Positions 55,344 to 64,000 of a stretch of DNA of 64,000 bases are shown here, one piece after another (position 1 is the first letter of the stretch; each line of letters starts with the position of its first letter). Origin of the DNA: Sinohyriopsis cumingii (Eukaryota > Mollusca > Bivalvia > Unionida > Unionidae); assembly GCA_028554795.2 (NCBI GenBank), contig CM068827.1, positions 69,369,809 to 69,433,808 on the forward strand. Direction: 5' to 3'. The notes beneath the pieces were generated by a model that saw only the letters and a list, made by a program, of their open reading frames with translations, made no database searches and was not told the origin of the DNA. A program made the translations under genes and the position numbers.

Positions 55344-55819
55344 AGCTCCTCTATATACAGGACAAACAACAAGATTTCATTTCCTAGTACTGATTCGAAA
55401 AAGATCTCGAAGATTTGTAATTTAAAATTAGCAACATCGTTGTAATAATTTCAGATTATGTTGGTTCTACTTCGATTTTCGCTGTAAAGTGTTGCTTTAA
55501 ATGCATATTCCTCAAATTATTACCTTGTATCATATGCACTGAGTGCTAAATCCAGGACTCCTGTATGTTCAAGGTAATATTACTGTCTGTCATATAATCT
55601 ATTTTCTCTGATATGATGTAGCAATAATGGTGAAATAGTATCATCCAAGTTAAAGTTCATTTTTCCAAAGTACCAATCTGTCAAACTCTAACGTGCAGTG
55701 CCTACATATGAGTCTGAACTGAGTTACGGAAAACGATTTTAAATTATTTGTTTGTATAATCTATTTGTGAAACAAATTGAAAAAATATATTTAAAACAAT
55801 GCTAAGGCAATTTAGCCCT

Positions 55820-56520
55820 GTTACAATACTAGAGGGGATAACCAATGGACCATACACATTGTGTTCGTGGACGAAGCTGCACGAATGGTGAGAACGCTGC
55901 AGACGTCAGATTCTATATTTAAATCTACGAATAAAAAAAAGATTAACACAGAATAAATGTAGTCAACTTTATACAGTGCTTATTCACAATTAAAGTCATG
56001 CAAAAATAAAGGACAGTCATTGGTTTTATCAGTGTTATTTATAAGTCCGTACGCACAGTTCATTGTAAGATAAATACTAGGAAACGTTTCAAACCTAATA
56101 GATTACCGTGCAGTCATTGCAGTTCAGCGGAACCTACAAGGAATAATGGTGTAGATCAGCTGGATAAGTTGTCAAGCAGATAATTTAAGGAAATATATGA
56201 TAATTCAATTTTCCTGATGTTAGTTTTGACATAGATGCAAAGAAAAGTGGTTGAAATATTATTAATGGTTCTTTATAATACAGTTTACACCCTTCTCTTG
56301 CAATTTAATTCAATATTTCTGCCAACGAGTCTATTTAGAATCGATCTATTTCGTGGTACTAAAGTGCATTGCTAAGAGGTAGCTACACTGGTACCTCTAG
56401 GCTTAGTTACTCAATAAAACCATCCTTGGAATATATTCATATACAGTACTTTGGTGTTGGAATATTAAAACGGCTGTCGGACGTAATTGACACGCTCTAA
56501 GACCGACATTGTGTATTCTG
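55820..56520. repeat. Left arm of a large inverted repeat
   Basis: About 700 bases whose reverse complement matches 59,150-59,945 (for example TACAGTTTACACCCTTCTCT here and its complement near 59,415; ATGGTGAGAACGCTGCAGA here and its complement near 59,855). Possible terminal repeats of a DNA transposon or an inverted duplication. Confidence 0.65.
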
Positions 56521-57092
56521 ATGTAGCACTAATACGATACATATCAGTTTGCATATGACATTGGAAATAACAGTTAAGAAGAATTTCGCTGGCTGCGTAT
56601 GTTATAATATTTATGTCTTCTATACAATGATTGTAACAGGATACGACAAATTGTATGATTTTATTGGTTTGTAATTGGGATTCGTACCGATGAAAATATT
56701 TTAAACCAAGAGATTTATTATAACAATGGTTTATATAAATTATTACACCTTAAACGCCAACCGAGCAGGCTCAGATCTCACAATGACTCATTACAAATTC
56801 CACAGGTAGCAAATTTACTTACATGTCAAATTATTACCTACTGCTAATTTTCCATTATGCATTACACATGTGTATCAGATGCACAGAGTTGCTACAGCAG
56901 GTCTAACATAATGCAGAAGGACAATCATAACTCTTTGAAGTATAGGAATAAATAGCGCTAAACATCAATAAGTTTTGCATTAAGAAATGAAGCAGAGAGA
57001 GATTAAAGTTACTTTAAGGTCGCCATATCTATGTACAGCGTACATCCCTTTAAATGGATATAATTGCTGCACGTGATTTCATATTGAGTAGG

Positions 57093-57096
<4 letters not shown>

Positions 57097-57157
<61 letters not shown>
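57097..57157. repeat. (TA)n microsatellite
   Basis: About 60 bases of uninterrupted TA. Confidence 0.97.
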
Positions 57158-57159
<2 letters not shown>

Positions 57160-57484
57160 TGTATTTAGCAACGTGTTACAAAGGCTGTATCGACAAATAT
57201 GCACAAACAAACAGGTATGACACTTGAATGTGTGTGTTTGTATGATTTGGATTTTTAACGTAGCTTTAAAACAAAATTCATTCATATCGCAACGATGTCT
57301 GCAGTGTGGCAGGTTATAGCCATGTTTAGCACCGAAACATCATGCGCAAACATTTAGCATCATATCCCGCCCAGTTACATTATCCTGACATCAGGACGAC
57401 CAATCCTAACACTAACGTCTTAATGCTGAGCGCCAAGCGGACGCAGCTGCTAGTACCATTATTTTTATGTCTTTGATACGACTT

Positions 57485-57548
57485 TGCTTGGCTGGGAACC
57501 TGCGATCTCCTGCATCCTAGGCAGACGCTCTAACTACTACGACACTTG
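57485..57548 (-). repeat. tRNA-Pro-like SINE or tRNA pseudogene fragment
   Basis: On the minus strand TAGTTAGAGCG (A-box-like), an anticodon arm TCTGC-CTAGGAT-GCAGG (anticodon AGG) and GCAGGTTCCCAGCC (B-box-like) occur with tRNA spacing. The acceptor stem does not pair well, so a SINE head or tRNA relic is likelier than a working tRNA. Confidence 0.5.
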
Positions 57549-57754
57549 CCATTTAGCACCCTGTAAGAAAGCTTGTACAGCCAAATATATATGCAAGCTA
57601 TCAGATGCGACACTTACAATTTACCATTCCGTGAATAATGTTGTATAGACAAATATATGTACAAACAAACATGTACGAGAACAGTGTATAGTGTAAGGAA
57701 AACAAACGGCAGCTGGACACCACTGATATCATATGGAGACAAACAGTTAATTTG

Positions 57755-58245
<491 letters not shown>

Positions 58246-59149
58246 AAAATAGTTCAAATGACATTGATTTTCGATAGATTTTGAGCACTGTGGTATTACA
58301 TCTTGAGATGGTTTTGTAAACAGACCGTGTTTCCGAAACAATTGAGACTAATAGAATAAATATAATGACCGAGTAGCCAATTGAATTTGGCTAGAATGAC
58401 TGATCAGCCAGTTGTGTCTGGTTTGGTGGAATGAAACTACATGTAAAAATCACATAGTTAATAAAGATGAATATGGCACGGTAGGGTCAAATACATAATA
58501 TTCAATTGTGCCTGAATCCATTCAGTTTCATTGAGGCTAATAATGGGCAGATACGAAGTCTATAATTCAAAGATCCAATGATGCTGCTATCAATATCAAT
58601 ATTTCTATAAAGTTTATAACGTTTCATTCAGGCGGCAACATGTTTTCAAGCTGTGCATTTCATCCAGGACCCAGATTGTCTTTTGGCATCTTAAACACGT
58701 TCGTTTATACAATCTTTGTTTCAGATTACTAACTTCTAAAGTCATCACTATTACAAGAGATATCCTCCCATAAGATCACGTGAAGCACTTCTAGCCATCC
58801 AAACAGTAAATAAATCGTCAGTTATAAAGGCAAAAACTATCGATGTGAAAAGTTGATTATTGCCACACCTAAGCGTGCTATAAAAAGCCTTTTATAATGA
58901 CTTTGAACTGATGTATAACTCCAAGAATCTGATAGAAACTTGTGAAGTACGATAGAAATCTAGGAAAGGATATAAAACCATTATTATGATAGCAAAATGC
59001 ATTTTCTTCCCAGAATAAGAAATAATTAGTCCATCTGAAATTTGTATAATGTTACAGTGTTTAAAAGACAGACATATTACAAATTACGCACCCAACAAAA
59101 TTATTCTTAGCGGTTATTTCCAGTATCAAATACAAACTGGTATTTAGTA

Positions 59150-59945
59150 TTAGTAGTACTTTATCAGAATACACAATGTCAGTTTTACCGCTTAATCAGA
59201 ATACACAATTGTGTCAATTATTTCCGTCGGCCAATTTATAATATTGTCATCATGCTATTGTATCTGAATTTATTCAGAGGACGGTTTTATTGCGTAACTA
59301 AACCTAGAGGCGTCTATCACATTGGCTCTAAGCAATGTATTGCAATTCTACAGATATTGGTGCTAAAGTGAACCACAGTCAGAAATATTAAATTAAATCG
59401 CAAGAGAAGGGTGTAAACTGTATTATAAATCATAATTAAAAATAATATAAATATCTTTTTATTGCTTCTGCGTCATAACCGATGTGACGAAAATTTAATT
59501 ATCGTATTATGTATTAAATTACCTCTGTCTGACAATACTAACAATATTATCCAGCTGAGCTGTACCATGGACTACGTAGTTGACAATGAACCGCAATGAC
59601 AGTGCACAGTAATATATTATGCTTTGAAAAAGTTCTGAGTGCTTATCTAACAATGAACTGTGTCTAAGGACTTATTAAAACTGAGAAAAATCCCGGCTTA
59701 TTCTCTATTTGTACATAAATTTAATTGCGAAAAAGCACTTTAACAAGTTAACTAGATGAAATCTGGTGTACGTATTTCTTGTGTTTGTTGCAAAATTTAA
59801 CTACTAAATTTTATGTACCCGATAGATTTAAAATCTGGAAACTGATATCTGCAACGTTCTCACCAGTTTTGCTGATTGGTCTACAAAAACAATATCAAGC
59901 GTCAAATGATTTTCGTTTTACTATTGTACCAGGTCAGAGTTCTCA
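59150..59945. repeat. Right arm of a large inverted repeat
   Basis: Reverse-complement partner of 55,820-56,520, with moderate divergence and small gaps. Confidence 0.65.
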
Positions 59946-62900
59946 TAGCAATTAATTATGCTTAATTTGTCTTCTGCAGGCATAGAATTTCCACGCTTAC
60001 TGCTGACATTATATCTAAGAACTTAGAATTTAAAAGCTAGTTTGTAAAATCGATCTTAGCGCTTGTAATGAGGAAGTAATTTGATGATATTTGCCTAACA
60101 TGTATAAATTGTCCATTAGTTGTTGATCGAATTCAAAAACAAAATATTTCAAATATATGGTTTCCTGCATTTTTCTGAGCTGTAGTTTTGTGCTTTTGTT
60201 GTTTTGTAATTTATTTTCTTTCCGTTATTCACGACCCTCAAACCTGAGGTTAGGCATTCAGTGGTTAAAAAGGTAAGGTTATGAAGCGAGATTTTGTTTA
60301 GCAATTTTAGTACATTTTGGTGCTTGTCACTGTAATATGACAGCTTAGAAAATGAAAAATATCGTTATTACTGATGCATTGTTTGGAATCAGCGAAGTGA
60401 TTTAAAGTCATTTTGAATCGTTGAGAAATTATAAAATCTAAACCAATCAGATGACGGAGCTAACAAGATGGGTGTTGCGACCCAGAGAGACAACGCTGAA
60501 GGTAGACTTCAGGTGTTTTGAAAATCTTTATAATTTGCTAGATGAGACATACTAAGAAGATAATTAGCTAACAGTAACAATGCATTTTATGCACATCATA
60601 AATAACGGCACAAAACTAAATAGCAATAACCTTAAATGATATTAAAAGAGTTGATACATATATTTTATGAATTCAGCATGGAAGCAGCAATGTGGGTATC
60701 AGTGTATTTCTTAACACGTCTGGAATGGATGAAATTTAGATAACGTGTATTTCTTTACGTGCTTGGATGGGATAAAACTGTGGGCAAAACTGGGTCACAA
60801 AATAACATACAGGACAATAACAAATATTTGATCTATTTGTTAAAATCTTTAAACCATCTATCTTAGAAACGATGCTGATGCACAGATAACATGTATTAAT
60901 GATATTATTGAAATAAGTATCACTACCTCTTGCATATTGGATGTGAATAAATACACGAATTTGTATTTGGCTAAATTGAAAGTACATTTTGAAGATCTGG
61001 TAAAAAGATCTATGTGGAGAGGACTAGGTCAGATTTAAAATAACACATAGTGAATCAGTCTGCAGAACATATTTTGAGCATTTTTACGTTGAATGATAGG
61101 ACTGGCAACCTTTTTACACAAATACATAAAAATTTATACGTTTAAAATGATTTAAGAGGCTTTCAAAATTGTTGAAATAATTAAAGATTTTATTAATAAT
61201 GAATGCCCATTTCGTCAATTTATGACGCATTAGGTATCCGATAGGAAAGAACAATGTTTACTTGGATCCTTAAAGTTCATGTGTTTTCGTACTGTATCTT
61301 AATTGTGGAACAAATTAGCCCTGACAACATAAAACAGCCGAATTGCAAGAATGTTTGACCCATCAGTGCACCTACTCAATAGGCGAGGAAACGAGAGAAA
61401 TAGTTTCCCACAGAGGTGTGTCTCGCAGTTCAATGGGTGACCAGTGCCATTCATATGTAGTTAACATACATGCATTCGATAAGAAAACAACAATAGATGC
61501 AAATAAATTGACATTTATATATTTTTTTTAAAAATAGGCTTTGACTGCAAAAGTATATAAAAAAACCCAGGAAAGATGACATACGTGTTGTTTTTAGAAA
61601 TATTGTTAAAGAGCAAATCCTCGAAGAAACAAAGTGAAACCATTTTGATGAAGGAAAATTATTTTACAAATCGAAAATGAATGGAAAAGGAAACACTGAA
61701 TTCATTTCAATCTACTCGGAGAGAAAAATGTCTGTAGCGTAAAGATCTAATAGAGCTTTAAAATCTATTATAGGAAAATATTTAATAAAAACAAAAATTC
61801 ACGTACTAGCGTAAATTTATCATTTGATCTATAATTAGAGATGTTGATTTTCACCGAGTTATATTTTAGCAACCACAGACACAGGTCAGTACTTTTCTTG
61901 CTAGATTGGCGGTGACAAAACTGCATCTAACTTCTTCAGCATGTTTTCGGACATCAATGCAAGCCACTGCCACGATACACGATGATCTGTTATCACCCGT
62001 AAGATACCTGTTCTGAGAGTCCAGCGTTTCTTATGGATATGCATCAACCAGTTTCACCAGCCACTCCGAGTGCAAATAATATTCTCTCGCCATAGTAACC
62101 CAACATGACCTTCACGCTGTTTGAAAGAACCAATTAAAATTTCTCTTCCAATAAAACGGTCACTTTTGTTGATGTATAGGTGATTGTTGTGTTGTTGAAT
62201 GATAAAATGTGGAAATTTCAGCACAGGCATGAACGGGTAGAAACGTGTCTTAGTGAATTGTCGCCCGAGGTTTGCGGCAATAGTTGTTTAATAAACAGAA
62301 GAAGGTATAATGCATCTAGGGTATTCTCTTACATACAGCCGTATATCATATTTCAAAGAGCGGATAACAGGTAACATAAAGTAAAGAAATTCCAATAAAT
62401 TATTTAGGACTAAGTCCTTTCATACATACTGTATGTTGCATTTATCTAGTCTTTCTTTTTCCGAAATGCTAGGAACTTAAACGACCGACAAAAGCATTGA
62501 ACAAACTGGAGGACTGTAAAATGTAAATTTTCTTTGTTTCATTAATTCATACAATTATGGCCACAATTCAGAAGATCGTAAGATTTGACGGTGTGTACCT
62601 CTATCTACCTATATGTCCATCTTACTTAAAGATTTGACGGTGTGTACCTCTATCTATCTACCTATATGTATATTGATCAATCGCTTAATTGATCTCCGCA
62701 CCTGTCTGTATGTTTTTCTTCACAATATGCATTCCATACCAAAGGAGAGAATTTAGGATTTTGTCAGAAACATGTATGAATCTAACTGGAATTCAATAAA
62801 ATTGTGTTGATGGTCTCTGCATTGATTTTTGTTCTGTGAATCTGACCCATTTTTGGATCCTTGCAAGATATTTTACAATTTTGTTATCTTAAATTTTTTG

Positions 62901-64000
62901 GCCAGGGGTATGGGGGTTGTCTTTTTGCAATAATACATTTTTTTCGGTACAAATTTAAGCAATGATTACATGCCATGGGTGGAAGGAGGCTCTATTTCGA
63001 TTTTAAGTTTGTTCACTTAACTATGAATCTGTTTTTGGACTGTAGTACGCATGCATCGTACAAATATTGCCATATTTGAAAACAAGGATTCAAAATACTA
63101 TTAAATGAAGGAGAAAAAATCTTTTCGTCAGTTGATGGATAGGCACAATAATAAATCGATAGATTTTGTGTATCGAATATACTGCCCCATCACTCTCAAC
63201 TTTCCCATATTATAATTTGCTTCTATTATAGTTTTCGACAAGTGGTAGATCCCAAGTAAACGGAATATACTCGATTCTAACTGCTTTTCTTAATTTGTTG
63301 TAATATATTACATTCTATTAAATTTATATCCTAAATGTGAAATAAATATGAGAGATATACCATTAAATTGTTCTTTCACCCACTTCATCCATATATCTCA
63401 GTGCTCGATATTATGTTTCCGGGAGGTGATGACTGAGTTTAATATGGGCGATACATTCTTTTCCTGTGCAAACAGACAGCATTATTACATGGCGCTAAAT
63501 AAATTGAAAACCTCTCTGATCCTGGCTAGGCTGTCAAACTTTTGTGACACATAGTTTCATGCAATCACTATAAATCAATCAAAGTTAGAAGTGTAATAAA
63601 AAAAAACAGCTTTTAATCGAATAAACACTTTTCAATGTCTAAACCGAAATGAAGTATCCAAAATTAGTCAATTAATACAAATGTGGACTTAGCACAGCGC
63701 CTAACCTTTAAAAGCTCTAGGCGCTCTACATTATTCAAATAACACATACCAACATATACAATGACATGATTACAAATACAAACACCATGACGTTGCAAAA
63801 CAAAAACATACTGACAATAATTACGGAAGTAAACGTTATTAAGCCTTTAAGTCTCTTTTTGTAGTGAAAATTCCGTGGTTATAATGTATGCAACGTGAAC
63901 AGGAAGGCAGGAAAAGGCGATCATAACAAGTGATAGACGCAAATATCCGTCTAACATTGCGGGATGATACATTACATGCCTTAGTGTCATTATATATATT
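59946..64000. other. No gene recognised; small repeats only
   Basis: A 51-base tandem duplication lies at 62,580-62,672 (unit with GATTTGACGGTGTGTACCTC). An AGCGCCTA...TAGGCGCT hairpin at 63,697-63,726 could be the end of a SINE. Otherwise AT-rich DNA without supported genes. Confidence 0.45.

Noticed and set aside
55199..55387. Open frames rich in YI and ER repeats
   Set aside because: Translation of AT/AG microsatellites; the same holds for frames at 57,079-57,285 and 57,614-58,288.

Overview
The window is AT-rich invertebrate genomic DNA packed with decayed mobile elements. Its most informative part is an integrated Polinton/Maverick (adintovirus-like) element at about 1-16,210. No host gene could be recognised. 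The tRNA-derived SINE, the RTE, CR1/Jockey-like and Gypsy pieces and the microsatellites fit a marine lophotrochozoan (a mollusc is my guess), but this is inference, not something the sequence proves.

Region 1 (1-16,210). Reading from the right on the minus strand there is a protein-primed DNA polymerase B (9,932-13,948), a small ORF, a BIR-domain protein, two proteins sharing an F-box-like motif, two small overlapping genes, the A32/FtsK-type packaging ATPase, two basic core-like proteins, a chromodomain integrase, a small membrane protein, the penton-like minor capsid protein with a pVI-like tail, the double-jelly-roll major capsid protein, a small Cys/His protein and the adenovirus-type maturation protease. 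Together these form a full virion-morphogenesis, replication and integration set. To the right lie a plus-strand CCHC zinc-knuckle gene and a divergent gene pair (14,852-15,377 minus; 15,597-15,830 plus). Both genes of that pair end in a canonical metazoan histone-mRNA 3' stem-loop. A minisatellite at 15,941-16,212 probably lies near the right end; the left end is outside the window. Many genes carry single-base frameshifts (several in homopolymers), two carry in-frame TGA codons, and the ATPase and polymerase have short internal deletions. The copy is therefore either recently inactivated or partly affected by assembly indels.

Region 2 (about 17,800-24,300). This is a much older remnant of a second, clearly different Polinton-like lineage, all on the minus strand: coiled-coil protein, acidic/lysine-rich protein, membrane/pVI-like protein, another major capsid protein, an LTxGQ-type small protein, a protease remnant with its catalytic His changed, and a minor-capsid fragment. 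An RTE-type LINE fragment (22,955-23,880) is inserted in it.

Region 3 (24,300-64,000). This is intergenic or repetitive DNA. It holds LINE fragments at about 25.4-26.3, 27.6-29.4, 31.8-34.4, 41.9-42.6 and 46.6-48.3 kb, a Gypsy RT remnant (44.3-45.6 kb), a complete 344-bp hAT-type MITE with an 8-bp target duplication (30,075-30,418), two near-perfect palindromic MITE-like elements (26.4 and 39.2 kb), and several dispersed repeat pairs. It also holds a large inverted repeat (55.8-59.9 kb), tandem repeats and long TA/GA microsatellites. At 51.9-53.1 kb on the plus strand lies a third viral trace: a heavily mutated protein-primed polymerase of a lineage unlike the one in region 1. The window thus records at least three separate Polinton-like colonisations.
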